Origin: Thermosphaera aggregans DSM 11486
GTDB lineage: Archaea; Thermoproteota; Thermoprotei_A; Sulfolobales; Desulfurococcaceae
Assembly (NCBI RefSeq): GCF_000092185.1
Contig: NC_014160.1
Span: forward strand, 620,001-684,000
DNA length: 64,000 bases
Reading direction: 5' to 3'
Numbering within the stretch: the first letter of the stretch is position 1; every line of letters starts with the position of its first letter. The notes beneath the pieces are model-generated. The model was not told the origin of the DNA and ran no database searches. It was given only the letters and a program-made list of their open reading frames with translations. Shown here in pieces: positions 8,665 through 17,413 of this stretch. The position numbers and the translations under genes were made by a program.

Positions 8665-9330
8665 TTATTTTATCACTGAAATAGGTTTTATGTTAAACTC
8701 CTCAAGAACGTAGTGAGCCTCCAGTAACACATTGTTCAACTCCCTAATACTAACTATGAGAACATTTTGATGAGATCTGAGCGGCGGTGTAAGTAGTGTA
8801 ACAATTAATGGTACTAATAGCCTGGCTTTCCTCAGCGAGGGATATTTCGTACTCGCTTGTAGAATTGTCTTAGACAGCTTCACGGTTCTCTCATAATGCA
8901 GGAAGGCCGCCTGAGCCAGCCTACTCTTTGACGACGCAAACCAGTGCTTACAGTCAACTATAAAGCTTAAACCAGTTGCCACGTGAATTGCTACGACATC
9001 CACTTGAAGCCTGATAGGAGAATATATCATTACGTTATTGATCGTTTCATATCCGTGAAGAGAAAATATTTCTGAAGAAAGCTTCTCGAAATCTTTCCAA
9101 TCCACCAGACTGCCGAGCTTCCCGATCTCCAATCCTTTTCCAAGCCCGTACTCCACTAGTTTGAAAACATCTTTAACAATAACCTCTTCTCCCCGGACCT
9201 CAATCGAGCCCTCCAGCTCGTTAAGTTTTTCAATGAGAATCTGCCTACTGAGCCTTGAAAGCCTGGCTAACTCGTCGAGGAAAAGCCTCCTATGTTTCAG
9301 CAGGAATATTACTAGATCCTCCGAAGGCAT
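8665..9330 (-). CDS. Winged-helix plus PD-(D/E)XK nuclease-like protein
   Basis: A 221-residue protein with two visible parts. Residues 1-50 look like a winged helix (FLLKHRRLFLDELARLSRLS). Residues 85-150 resemble a restriction-endonuclease-like fold: WKDFEKLSSEIFSLHGYE, then LQVDVVAIHVATGLSFIVDCKHW, where the aspartate in QVDVVA and the DCK triad fit the PD-(D/E)XK active site. That arrangement is common in Mrr-type and archaeal repair or restriction nucleases. No partner methyltransferase is nearby. It sits 70 bp upstream of pcn on the same strand, so a replication or repair role is a reasonable guess. Substrate unknown; I do not recognise a named family. Confidence 0.6.
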   Translation of the reverse strand: MPSEDLVIFLLKHRRLFLDELARLSRLSRQILIEKLNELEGSIEVRGEEVIVKDVFKLVEYGLGKGLEIGKLGSLVDWKDFEKLSSEIFSLHGYETINNVMIYSPIRLQVDVVAIHVATGLSFIVDCKHWFASSKSRLAQAAFLHYERTVKLSKTILQASTKYPSLRKARLLVPLIVTLLTPPLRSHQNVLIVSIRELNNVLLEAHYVLEEFNIKPISVIK

Positions 9331-9394
9331 TTCACCTCTTCCTTATAACAAATATATCGGATGATGCCTTATAATGAATCAAGGTGGAGTAGCC

Positions 9395-10393
9395 GTGGCC
9401 GAGAAGGATTTCGTGGAGGAGGCTAAGCGGTCGATACTCAAGGAGAAAATACAGGATTATAGGGTAACTGGAGAGGAATCGCTCTGCGATTTGATCGATA
9501 ATTTTGAAAAAGCCCATGGGTTCATGGCAGGGCACGTAGCGCGTGCCTCTAGAATAATCAGCGAGATGGTGTTGGATGAAAAGACTTTTAAAATACTTTC
9601 ATTCACAGGAAACCTTGTTGCCACGGGACTGAGAGGTGTCATAGCCCAGCTGTTAAAAGAGGGGTTTTTCAACGCTGTAATAACAACTTGTGGAACTGTA
9701 GACCATGATATTGCCAGAGGCTCTGGAGCCTCCTACTACAAGGGGGATTGGGGTTTCGACGATGCATTCCTCAAAGCAATAGAGGTTCACAGGCTTGGGA
9801 ATATCCTCATACCCGTAGAAAACTATGGTCTAGCGGTCGAGAAGTTTTCGAGAAAAATGTTCGAGGAACTGGTGGTTCAGAAAAAACGTTGGAGCGGCTA
9901 TGAACTCTTATGGGAGGCTGGAAGGAGAATACGGGATGAAAACAGTATCTTAAAAGCAGCATTTGAGAGGAAGATCCCAATTTTCCTCCCCGGTTTCTAC
10001 GATGGAGCATTCGGGTCTCAGGTAATATTTAACTCATCAACAATAGGTTTGGAAGTTGATCTCGCTGAGGACGAGAAGAAGCTTGCCGAAATAGTCTTCT
10101 CGAGCGAGAAGCTCGGGGCACTGATAATTGGAGGAGGTATAAGCAAGCATCATACGATATGGTGGGCGCAGTTTAAGGAGGGTTTGGACTACGCTGTTTA
10201 CTTAACAACCGCTGTTGAGTACGATGGTAGCTTGAGCGGTGCTCATCCAAGGGAAGCTGTCAGCTGGGGGAAGATAAAGCCGACCAGTAAGACTGTCGTT
10301 GTGTACGGAGACGCCACGGTATTGTTGCCGTTAATAGTTGCCGGATTTAAATGCATCCTTCGTAAAGAAAAAGGCTCAGCTGGTGAAACGTGA
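9395..10393 (+). CDS. dys: Deoxyhypusine synthase
   Basis: Transfers the aminobutyl group of spermidine, using NAD, to one lysine of translation factor aIF5A, the first step to hypusine. Diagnostic stretches are FTGNLVATGLRGVIAQLL, TTCGTVDHDIARG, LPGFYDGAFGSQV and GALIIGGGISKHH with the catalytic lysine, then YLTTAVEYDGSLSGAHPREA. I choose GTG 9395 because GGTGG lies 7 bases upstream; an ATG at 9374 sits upstream of that signal. The last four bases overlap the start of tiaS (GTGA), so the two genes are coupled. The family is conserved in all archaea and the call is firm. Confidence 0.95.
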   Translation: MAEKDFVEEAKRSILKEKIQDYRVTGEESLCDLIDNFEKAHGFMAGHVARASRIISEMVLDEKTFKILSFTGNLVATGLRGVIAQLLKEGFFNAVITTCGTVDHDIARGSGASYYKGDWGFDDAFLKAIEVHRLGNILIPVENYGLAVEKFSRKMFEELVVQKKRWSGYELLWEAGRRIRDENSILKAAFERKIPIFLPGFYDGAFGSQVIFNSSTIGLEVDLAEDEKKLAEIVFSSEKLGALIIGGGISKHHTIWWAQFKEGLDYAVYLTTAVEYDGSLSGAHPREAVSWGKIKPTSKTVVVYGDATVLLPLIVAGFKCILRKEKGSAGET

Positions 10394-11733
10394 CGGGGTT
10401 TGAAAGGATTTTCCACATAGGCATAGACGACGTGGACTCGCCCTCTGGAGGGTGTACGACACATTTAGTGCTATTAATGCTTAAGGAATTAATGAAGTAT
10501 GGAGTCACCTTAGTGGATTACCCTAATCTTGTAAGGCTTAACCCTGGGGTTCCGTGGAAAACAAGAGGGAATGGTGCCGTAGCCCTAAGGTTTACTTCAT
10601 CCATGGAGCTTGACAAAGTTTATGAAATAGTGAGGAGTGTTTTCGAAAAATATGTAAGGGATTATGAAAACCCTAAGCATCAACCATGCCTCTTAATTAT
10701 GAAAGGAGATATCAATCACAGGATCGCATTATTTGCTAAGAAAGCCCTCTACGACATTGTCCCTTCGGACCTAGCGTTAAAAGCTCTTAGAGGAACCTCC
10801 CACATACTCACATGCTTTAATGGAAATCGAGGAATAGTTGGAGCCTTAGGCGCGATTGGAAACACCATGACCTCGGAAGACTATACGTTCGAGCTAATCG
10901 CTTACAGAAAGATTGAAAACTTAGGTAAAGAACGCTGCGTGGATAAGGATAGCGTTATAGAAATGGATCAGAAGTATAAGGGGAATACCATTCTCAACTA
11001 CGACCCAGTCGAAGACAGGGTTTTAATCACGCCGAGAGGGCCCGACCCCGTTCTCCTTGGAATACGTGGCGAAGACCCGTCCATACTTGTAAAAGCTTAC
11101 AAGACGGTTAAGCTTTGCGAAGAAGCCGATTTTGCAGGAATATTCAGGACTAACCAGCATACTGATCCTCACATAAAGAGCGTTGAAACCATTTGCGAGG
11201 CCCACCCTTACATGTGCCTAAGGCTTCGCGGCACAGTATCCACGAAACCATTCAGGGTTGTTGGGGGACACGTGTTTTTTAAGGTTTGCGATGACAACTG
11301 TTGCATTGACGTAGGCGTTTATGAACCTACTAAGTGGTTTAGAAAATACGCAGAGCTCTTGATCCCGGGTGACGTAGTCGAAGTTCAAGGATGTGTGAGG
11401 CCTCCTTCATCCACCCACGGCATGACCTTAAATCTTGAAAAACTCCATGTGATATGGCTAAAACCCATGATAGTTTATGAAAACCCGTTCTGCCCCGTGT
11501 GTGGGAAGAGGCTAACCAGCGCGGGGAAGGGAAAAGGGTTCAAGTGTAGAAACTGCGGTTTCAAGTCAAGAGATATGGCCAGGAAGACTAGGATAATAGA
11601 AAGGGGTTTAAGCGAAGGATGGTATCAGCCCCCGTACACTGCTTTTAAACACGTTATGAAGCCGTTGGAAAGGGTTGGACGGGAGAAAAGGGAATTCTAT
11701 TACAGGCCCATAGAAACTGTGTTCGTAGTCTAA
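10390..11733 (+). CDS. tiaS: tRNA(Ile2) 2-agmatinylcytidine synthetase
   Basis: Modifies cytidine 34 of the AUA-reading tRNA-Ile with agmatine, using ATP, so that it pairs with AUA and not AUG. The N terminus FHIGIDDVDSPSGGCTTH is the hallmark of the family. It continues with RLNPGVPWKTRGNGAVAL and RGTSHILTCFNGNRGIVGALG. An OB-fold occupies about residues 275-350, and a zinc ribbon with CPVC and CRNC pairs lies near 367-390. The GTG start overlaps the dys stop by four bases. The pairing of a tRNA-modification and a translation-factor-modification gene suggests a translation-related operon. Confidence 0.95.
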   Translation: MTGFERIFHIGIDDVDSPSGGCTTHLVLLMLKELMKYGVTLVDYPNLVRLNPGVPWKTRGNGAVALRFTSSMELDKVYEIVRSVFEKYVRDYENPKHQPCLLIMKGDINHRIALFAKKALYDIVPSDLALKALRGTSHILTCFNGNRGIVGALGAIGNTMTSEDYTFELIAYRKIENLGKERCVDKDSVIEMDQKYKGNTILNYDPVEDRVLITPRGPDPVLLGIRGEDPSILVKAYKTVKLCEEADFAGIFRTNQHTDPHIKSVETICEAHPYMCLRLRGTVSTKPFRVVGGHVFFKVCDDNCCIDVGVYEPTKWFRKYAELLIPGDVVEVQGCVRPPSSTHGMTLNLEKLHVIWLKPMIVYENPFCPVCGKRLTSAGKGKGFKCRNCGFKSRDMARKTRIIERGLSEGWYQPPYTAFKHVMKPLERVGREKREFYYRPIETVFVV

Positions 11734-11801
11734 CGTATGTATAGTTTAATACATTATTGTTAAATACTTACATATACGTATTTAGTTCGAATGGTGGTAA
11801 A

Positions 11802-12998
11802 ATGCAGGTGTCCTCTCGAGTAAGAAGTCTCGAGCAAAACCCTCAAAGAATTCTCATTGCGAAAGCGGATGAATTGTCCCGAAAGGGTGTGAAAGTATAC
11901 AATTACACGGCGGGACAGCCCGGACTCCCCCCTGATAGGGAAGCGCTGGAATACTTTATCGAGAAATTGAAAAGCGATCCCTTCAAACATTTCAAGTATA
12001 TTCCAACTCAAGGTCTTCCCGAGTTAAGGCAAGCGATATCTAACGATTTGAAAAAGTACGGCGGCGTCGACGTCTCACCGGATGAAATAATGATCGCTTC
12101 AGGCGGTGCAGACGGATTAGTATTATCGATCTACGCTACTACCGACCCTGGTGATGAAATACTATTTTTAGAACCATGCTATAGCGTATACTGGGATCTT
12201 GCAAAATTCGCAGGCTTGAAACCCGTCTCCTGTCCACAAACCCTCGAGAAAGGATTTAATCCCGATCCCGAGTGCATTAAAGAAAAGGTATCGAGCAAGA
12301 CTAAGGCTATTCTATTTGCAAGCCCCGATAATCCGACCTCGCGCATAATAAGCGAGGAGGTTGCTAAAACCATAGCAGATATCGCTGTCGATAAAAATGT
12401 GTGGGTTATATATGACGTCGCATACAAGCATATAGTCTATGAAGGACGACACGTCTGGCTTGAAAAATACATGACGCTAGATAACTTAATAGTGGTGGGA
12501 TCGTTCAGCAAAGACATCGCAATCCCTGGTGGAAGACTAGGTTACGTGTACACGTCCAAGGCGACGATAAAAGAGCTTGTAAAGCTTAAGGGAGCCCTAT
12601 GGATAGTGGCTCCTGTTCCAAGCCAGTGGCTTGCATATTACTATCTCGATAAAGGCTTCAAGGAGAAGTACTTGGAAAACGTTCTACCAGTATACAGGAA
12701 GAGGCGTGATGTGGCATACGATGCCTTGGTTAAGAACCTCCCGGAGGCGAGGGTTGAGAAGCCCTCAGCGAGCATGTATTTATTCCCAGACATGACCGCC
12801 TACCTTGAAAGGCTGGGGCTGGATGACTTCAGCTTTACGATGAAGCTTGCCGAGGAGGCAGCCGTTGTCACTCTTCCCGGCTCTATATTCGGCCCCTCCG
12901 GTAGGAACCACTTAAGAATAACCTTCGTTACGATGAACGAGGACGACCTGGTCAGGGGCATTGAGCTAATGGCTAATTGGATCGACAGAGCCCGTTAA
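11802..12998 (+). CDS. Class I/II PLP-dependent aminotransferase
   Basis: A fold-type I aminotransferase of 398 residues, probably acting on aspartate or aromatic/branched amino acids. Visible features: the N-terminal YTAGQPGLPPDREALEY, the SGGADGLVLSIYATTDPGDE segment, NPTSRIISEEV, DVAYKHIVYEG, and VVGSFSKDIAIPGGRLGY carrying the PLP lysine. The C terminus LRITFVTMNEDDLVRGIELM contains the substrate carboxylate arginine. ATG 11802 has GGTGG 6 bases upstream; a TTG at 11757 would add 15 AT-rich-encoded residues. Exact substrate cannot be read from sequence. A second aminotransferase at 32671 belongs to a different subgroup. Confidence 0.85.
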   Translation: MQVSSRVRSLEQNPQRILIAKADELSRKGVKVYNYTAGQPGLPPDREALEYFIEKLKSDPFKHFKYIPTQGLPELRQAISNDLKKYGGVDVSPDEIMIASGGADGLVLSIYATTDPGDEILFLEPCYSVYWDLAKFAGLKPVSCPQTLEKGFNPDPECIKEKVSSKTKAILFASPDNPTSRIISEEVAKTIADIAVDKNVWVIYDVAYKHIVYEGRHVWLEKYMTLDNLIVVGSFSKDIAIPGGRLGYVYTSKATIKELVKLKGALWIVAPVPSQWLAYYYLDKGFKEKYLENVLPVYRKRRDVAYDALVKNLPEARVEKPSASMYLFPDMTAYLERLGLDDFSFTMKLAEEAAVVTLPGSIFGPSGRNHLRITFVTMNEDDLVRGIELMANWIDRAR

Positions 12999-13037
12999 TA
13001 ACCCGTCTAAGTAATGATTGAAAAATAAGGTGATTTT

Positions 13038-13589
13038 TTGAAAATCTCAAGTATAATAAACATTAGACACGTACCCAGGACCGGGTGGGTTTTAAGAGGG
13101 GTCCCACCAGCAGTAGCCGAGACCATCTCGGATCACATTTTCCTCGTAACACTACTATCTTTGAAGATCTCGGAGGATTTGAGGGAGAGAGGGTTTGAAG
13201 TAGATGTTGCCAAAACCCTCACAATGAGCCTAGTTCATGACCTGCCCGAGGCTGTGACTGGCGATATTGTCAGGTATGTTAAGGAGGAGGAACCCTCATA
13301 CTTTAAAATAATCGAGGAGAAAAGCCTAGAAAGCCTCGGAATGGGAAAATACATCCCCCTGTACAAAGACTTTGAAGAGAGGAAAAGCGTAGAATCTATA
13401 ATCGTCAAGTTATCCGACTATCTGGCCACAATTATAGAGGGAAGAAGGCTTGTGGCATTAGGATATCGTGATGTTGAGGAAATAGTTGAGAACATGGAGA
13501 ACCTAATTAAAAATATTCTCAAATCCCTAACTAATATACAGCTCAAAGATGCTTTGGAAAAAACCGTTATTGACGTCCTTAAAAATTAA
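13038..13589 (+). CDS. HD-domain phosphohydrolase, YfbR/HDDC2-like 5'-nucleotidase
   Basis: A metal-dependent HD hydrolase, probably a deoxynucleoside 5'-monophosphatase. The N-terminal segment contains VAETISDHIFLVTLLSL with the first histidine, then SLVHDLPEAVTGDI, the HD pair typical of YfbR and HDDC2 proteins, and a later aspartate in VKLSDYLATIIEG. At 183 residues it matches this family. The TTG start at 13038 has GGTGAT four bases upstream. It follows the aminotransferase by 39 bp. The function is inferred from family resemblance and the substrate is uncertain. Confidence 0.8.
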   Translation: MKISSIINIRHVPRTGWVLRGVPPAVAETISDHIFLVTLLSLKISEDLRERGFEVDVAKTLTMSLVHDLPEAVTGDIVRYVKEEEPSYFKIIEEKSLESLGMGKYIPLYKDFEERKSVESIIVKLSDYLATIIEGRRLVALGYRDVEEIVENMENLIKNILKSLTNIQLKDALEKTVIDVLKN

Positions 13590-13602
13590 ACCCTGTCTCC
13601 AA

Positions 13603-14451
13603 CTATTTTATAGCGTTCTTTAAAGCGTCAACCCCGTAGCCAACTATTGCTAATAGCTCAACCAGCCCTATGAGCTCCCGTGCGTTCTCTGCAACGAATC
13701 TCACGGTGTAGGCATCTAATCGCTGGAACCTATCATATTGTTCAACGACATCAGCTATTAGGGAGTCCCGGAAAACAGCTTCCACCACATATGGTCTTCC
13801 AATGTTTATCAAACCTATCTTCCTCTCACGGAGCCCTTCAACCGCCTCGCGAACACCCAGCTTTAACTGATTGAGAATTACGTCAAAGGAGGGCATTATT
13901 GCTGATAATCTTGAAACTCCTTTCTTCAAAGGTACGAAAACGGTACCCGGGGAGAACGAGCTAACTTCTCTCTCCAAATACTCGTCTCCAGCGACAAGAA
14001 CGACCGGTACGTTGTTCTCCGACGAGTAAAGCCCATTCAGCAGAAACTCGCTCGCCCGTATCCCGTTTATTCTTACCTCGGAGAACGTCCTACTACTCAT
14101 GGTGTGATCCAGGATGCCGTGAATAGTTCCCGCTGCTGAATGATAGCCGATGAATAGTGAAGCGTTGAAGCTGGAGTCAAGAGTCGTAACCATGCTTAAC
14201 GGTCGGGGATATCCCTGTACGATTTTAGCGTTTCCTTTAATTTCACAGTAGTCCAGGTTTGTCATCAACCCGTGGCTGTCGGCCACAACTATTTCTGAAA
14301 ACCCGTTGCTAGAAAGCTCATCAATAATAGTGTTAACCATTTTAGTGGCTATTCTCACAGTTCTATCGAACTGAGAGCTCCACGGATTTAGCATTGTAAG
14401 GGAGGAGACGCCAGGAAGACCTTCAACGTCAAGGGATATGAATGCTTTCAT
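13603..14451 (-). CDS. M55 family D-aminopeptidase-like zinc peptidase
   Basis: Resembles DppA D-aminopeptidase of family M55, a self-compartmentalising zinc peptidase that releases N-terminal amino acids. The metal-site pieces are visible: SLDVEG at the N terminus (Asp and Glu ligands), VADSHG, GYHSAAGTIHG and the SEVRINGIRASEFLLNG loop with its glutamate. Length fits at 282 residues. ATG 14451 follows GGGGGT by four bases; an upstream ATG at 14472 would add seven residues. It diverges from the secreted transglutaminase-like gene at 14540 and converges on the HD hydrolase with only 13 bp between stops. Chirality preference in archaeal members is not established. Confidence 0.85.
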   Translation of the reverse strand: MKAFISLDVEGLPGVSSLTMLNPWSSQFDRTVRIATKMVNTIIDELSSNGFSEIVVADSHGLMTNLDYCEIKGNAKIVQGYPRPLSMVTTLDSSFNASLFIGYHSAAGTIHGILDHTMSSRTFSEVRINGIRASEFLLNGLYSSENNVPVVLVAGDEYLEREVSSFSPGTVFVPLKKGVSRLSAIMPSFDVILNQLKLGVREAVEGLRERKIGLINIGRPYVVEAVFRDSLIADVVEQYDRFQRLDAYTVRFVAENARELIGLVELLAIVGYGVDALKNAIK

Positions 14452-14539
14452 CGAACCCCCATTCACCTTCATTTAATATACAGAGCTTAGAGAAAATATA
14501 TACTTCAAAAGGACTCACACTGGATCGTGGTGATGGCAA

Positions 14540-15613
14540 GTGGAGGCTTTGAAAGTAGCGGTAGCCTTCCTTTTAAGTTGTCTAATCCTTCTAGGTTTCA
14601 ACTACTATTTACTCCAGAACACGTATGAGGAACTCGAGAGGAAATATGAAGAACTGCTCCACGAATACGAGGAAATAGAGGCAAAAAATTCTGAACTGAT
14701 GAGTAAACTAAGTAGTCTGGAAGCGGAGAACGCGTGGTTAAGGAGTAACCTCACAAGTACTGAATCCTACTACAATGCCCTCATCGATATGTATGAAACG
14801 TGGCTTAAAGGAAACTTTAGCATCATCCCAATTCTCGTAGAGAGAATTACATATTTGAGCACCAAGCTTTCTGAGTATGGCAATATCGTTGGCTCCCCCG
14901 GTGGCATAAGCTACCTAGAAGACTTGACCCAGCAGGAGAGAAATCTTTTCCTCGAAAAAGCCGTCAACAGCTTACCGTTTACTCTAAACTACTCGGAGTA
15001 TGTTGCGATTTATGGGGTTCCATTGGGCATACATGTCTATGTATCTTTCACTACCTATTACCAACCAGATCCCATATCGGTTAAGGAGTATTGGAAACTC
15101 CCCAACGAGACCCTTAAGGACCTAGGCGGCGACTGTGAAGATCTCTCCCTACTTGCTTACTCCATCCTCATTAGGAATGGCCTCAATGACACGTACCTCA
15201 TCGCATGGCTAGGGAATAGTACCGGGCACGTAGCGGTATTGACGCGCTATATGGGAAGATGGTATTTGATCGACATAGCGGGTAACTGGTATAATGGGCT
15301 GAAGCTGTATGTTTCCATGAAGATTCTGAAGAATGGTATTACGTACGATTTAAAGCTTCCACCCCTATCTATTCACCCAGAGGTGAAAGACTGGTTAGTA
15401 AGGGAGAATTACGCGACCATAGACGTTTCACCGGTGCCAGGAGGGAGGGAACTAAGCGGTATTGATTTAAAAACGCTTCTTCAAGAATGGGTAGCCTATT
15501 GGGTTGGACTAGGAGAGACCCCTGTTGAATATAGATTAATCGGCTTCGACGTATACTTCAAAACAACCTCTATCACCCAGTTAGCATATTATGCGGAGAA
15601 AATCAGCAAATAG
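14540..15613 (+). CDS. Membrane-anchored coiled-coil protein with transglutaminase-like domain
   Basis: A 357-residue protein exported to the cell surface. Residues 4-24 form a hydrophobic anchor (VAVAFLLSCLILLGFNYYLL). Residues 27-75 are a heptad-like charged coiled coil. From about 130 a transglutaminase-like cysteine protease fold appears: GGDCEDLSLLAYSIL holds the likely nucleophilic cysteine, STGHVAVLTRY the histidine and WYLIDIAGNWY the aspartate. Such domains can be peptidases or cross-linkers; several Asn-X-Ser/Thr sites fit an outer location. GTG 14540 follows GGTGAT by five bases. It diverges from the M55 peptidase gene, a context that could mean peptide or surface-protein processing, but that is a guess. 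Confidence 0.65.
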   Translation: MEALKVAVAFLLSCLILLGFNYYLLQNTYEELERKYEELLHEYEEIEAKNSELMSKLSSLEAENAWLRSNLTSTESYYNALIDMYETWLKGNFSIIPILVERITYLSTKLSEYGNIVGSPGGISYLEDLTQQERNLFLEKAVNSLPFTLNYSEYVAIYGVPLGIHVYVSFTTYYQPDPISVKEYWKLPNETLKDLGGDCEDLSLLAYSILIRNGLNDTYLIAWLGNSTGHVAVLTRYMGRWYLIDIAGNWYNGLKLYVSMKILKNGITYDLKLPPLSIHPEVKDWLVRENYATIDVSPVPGGRELSGIDLKTLLQEWVAYWVGLGETPVEYRLIGFDVYFKTTSITQLAYYAEKISK

Positions 15614-15648
15614 TAGAATCGTTTTAAATTTAAGCGTTATAGATCTAG

Positions 15649-16203
15649 ATGGTATTCCCGATGAAGTGTTATAGAAAAAACTGGGTAAAAGTTTGTTTGA
15701 CCGTTGGCGATATAACTGAATTCACGGGAGACGCTATCGTGAACCCCGCGAACACGCTTGGTTTAATGGGAGGAGGCGTAGCGCTGGCCATCAAAAGGAA
15801 AGGCGGGGAGGAGATCGAGAAGGAGGCTGTTGCACAGGCTCCAATAGGTATTGGCGAGGCGATTGTGACAAATGCTTATAGATTGAGATGCAAGAAAATA
15901 ATCCACGCTCCCACGGTGATACAACCCGGAGGAAAATCCAGCGTAGAATACGTGTTAAAAGCGGTAGAAGCATCCCTTGGAAAAGCGGAACAGCTTGGCT
16001 TAAAATCTATTGCCTTCCCGTTAATGGGAGCGGGCACGGGGGGATTATCCGTTGAGGAATCCGTGACGGCAATAATCAAAGAAATACAATCCTATTCTAA
16101 TCGAAATTTCGAAATAACCATTTACTTTAGAAGCGTAGAGGATTTTGAAAAAGGAGTGAAGATTCTTAGTATGCACGAATTCGAGATCGCGAGCGAGAAG
16201 TGA
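15649..16203 (+). CDS. Macro domain protein, ADP-ribose-type binder/hydrolase
   Basis: A single macro domain of 184 residues, a fold that binds ADP-ribose or O-acetyl-ADP-ribose and often hydrolyses it. Signatures are GDITEFTGDAIVNPANT, the glycine loop LMGGGVALAIKRKGG, the KKIIHAPTV strand and the FPLMGAGTGGLSVEESV loop. These match the archaeal AF1521-like group. ATG 15649 and ATG 15661 are both possible and neither has a strong ribosome-binding site. The rpiA start lies 10 bp after its stop, so the two are probably one transcript; a shared role in ribose-phosphate recycling is plausible but unproven. Confidence 0.85.
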   Translation: MVFPMKCYRKNWVKVCLTVGDITEFTGDAIVNPANTLGLMGGGVALAIKRKGGEEIEKEAVAQAPIGIGEAIVTNAYRLRCKKIIHAPTVIQPGGKSSVEYVLKAVEASLGKAEQLGLKSIAFPLMGAGTGGLSVEESVTAIIKEIQSYSNRNFEITIYFRSVEDFEKGVKILSMHEFEIASEK

Positions 16204-16213
16204 GGCGTTGACA

Positions 16214-16924
16214 ATGGAGGGTCTAGACCAGGCAAAACTCAACGCCGCAGTTAAAGCGTGTGAATTTCTCAAATCTAATTTCAACTTCATTGGAATTATC
16301 GGGTTAGGTACCGGGTCAACCATTAAAAAGTTTATTAATGTATGTAAAGACCTGCTCGAAAACAAGATCATAGTTCCCTCATCTTTTGACACGGCAATCT
16401 ACCTGGTAAACATGGGCTATAGCAATATACGTGATCCTATCACAGCTCGTTCCGTGGACGTATACATTGATGGCGCGGACGAGGTTAGCGAAAAGCTTGA
16501 CATGGTTAAAGGAAGGGGCGGCGCCTTTTTAAGAGAGAAATCAATCGCCTTAAGAGCTAAGACGAGGGTTTACGTTATCGATCACTCCAAGTTCACCGGG
16601 AAGCCTTACCTCTACTTAAAACCTATTCCCATAGAAGTTATCCCTGCGGCTTTGCCCGTGGTCCTCGACGGTGTGAAATCATTGGGAAACGTAGAAGCCG
16701 TGTTAAGGATGGATTCTTCAAAGGATGGGCCCGTGGTGACAGATAATGGGAACTTTATCATCGACTTGAGGTTCACTTCTCCTATTCTGGAACCCGCTGT
16801 TATGCATGAGAGAATTAAAAGAATTCATGGAGTAGTAGAAACGGGAATATTCCCATCATTCCTCGTTGATTACGTGGTTGTTGGCTACCCAGATAAAACA
16901 GTCTTACTTCAAAGAGGCGCGTAG
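16214..16924 (+). CDS. rpiA: Ribose-5-phosphate isomerase A
   Basis: Interconverts ribose 5-phosphate and ribulose 5-phosphate. The family landmarks are all present: IIGLGTGSTIKKFI near residues 25-38, PSSFDTAIYLVNMG, VDVYIDGADEVSEKLDMVKG with the catalytic aspartates, and KGRGGAFLREKSIA. ATG 16214 has GTGAGG seven bases upstream, while a TTG at 16208 is only one base from it. The length of 236 residues is normal for RpiA. It follows the macro-domain gene and precedes a membrane hydrolase gene by 9 bp. The eIF2B-like ribose-1,5-bisphosphate isomerase at 20146 is a functional neighbour in ribose-phosphate metabolism. Confidence 0.95.
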   Translation: MEGLDQAKLNAAVKACEFLKSNFNFIGIIGLGTGSTIKKFINVCKDLLENKIIVPSSFDTAIYLVNMGYSNIRDPITARSVDVYIDGADEVSEKLDMVKGRGGAFLREKSIALRAKTRVYVIDHSKFTGKPYLYLKPIPIEVIPAALPVVLDGVKSLGNVEAVLRMDSSKDGPVVTDNGNFIIDLRFTSPILEPAVMHERIKRIHGVVETGIFPSFLVDYVVVGYPDKTVLLQRGA

Positions 16925-16933
16925 GTAGGTTTT

Positions 16934-17413
16934 TTGAAACGCGTAACACATCTTTTCATAGGGGCTTCAATAGGTCTTCTCTACTGCAATGCTCCAGAAT
17001 TATGCATCTTTTACGTAGGGGCGAGTGTCACGGGGGCTTATCTCCCGGATTTTGATTTACACTATCGTCACCGCAAACTTCTTCACAATATTTTCGCAGT
17101 TTTCCTATTTACATTTATATCCTGGATGGTGCTGAAAGAAATTAATCTAGGGATTATTCCTGATGAAAACATTATCTGGAAATCCTTTGCTCTTGGCTAT
17201 CTTTCCCATTTGCTTCTAGATATTTTAACCCCTAGAGGTGTTTTCATACTATATCCCTTTAGTAATAAACCCTTATCAGCAGGAATCTTCAAGAGCAATA
17301 GCTTTTTGGCTAATGCCTTGTTTATCCTCGCTTCGATAACGATAATTTTATGGAGAACTTACGAATTGATAGGTGAAAAACTCTTTTCTACGATACTAGG
17401 ACCTTTGCTTTGA
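16934..17413 (+). CDS. Membrane-bound metal-dependent hydrolase, YdjM/DUF457-like
   Basis: A 159-residue integral membrane protein with about four hydrophobic helices. It shows the histidine/aspartate pattern of the YdjM (LexA-binding, inner membrane hydrolase) family: THLFIGASIG at the N terminus, LPDFDL, HRKLLHN, then LGYLSHLLLDILTPRGV. These residues likely bind a metal at the membrane face. Substrate is unknown in any organism I can name. TTG 16934 follows GGTAGG by four bases. Its last 18 bp overlap the 3' end of the surface-protein gene on the opposite strand. Confidence 0.7.
   Translation: MKRVTHLFIGASIGLLYCNAPELCIFYVGASVTGAYLPDFDLHYRHRKLLHNIFAVFLFTFISWMVLKEINLGIIPDENIIWKSFALGYLSHLLLDILTPRGVFILYPFSNKPLSAGIFKSNSFLANALFILASITIILWRTYELIGEKLFSTILGPLL

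Noticed and set aside
14472-14540. Shared regulatory palindrome between the M55 peptidase and transglutaminase-like genes
   Set aside because: The gap is AT-rich and holds promoter-like runs but no clear inverted repeat.
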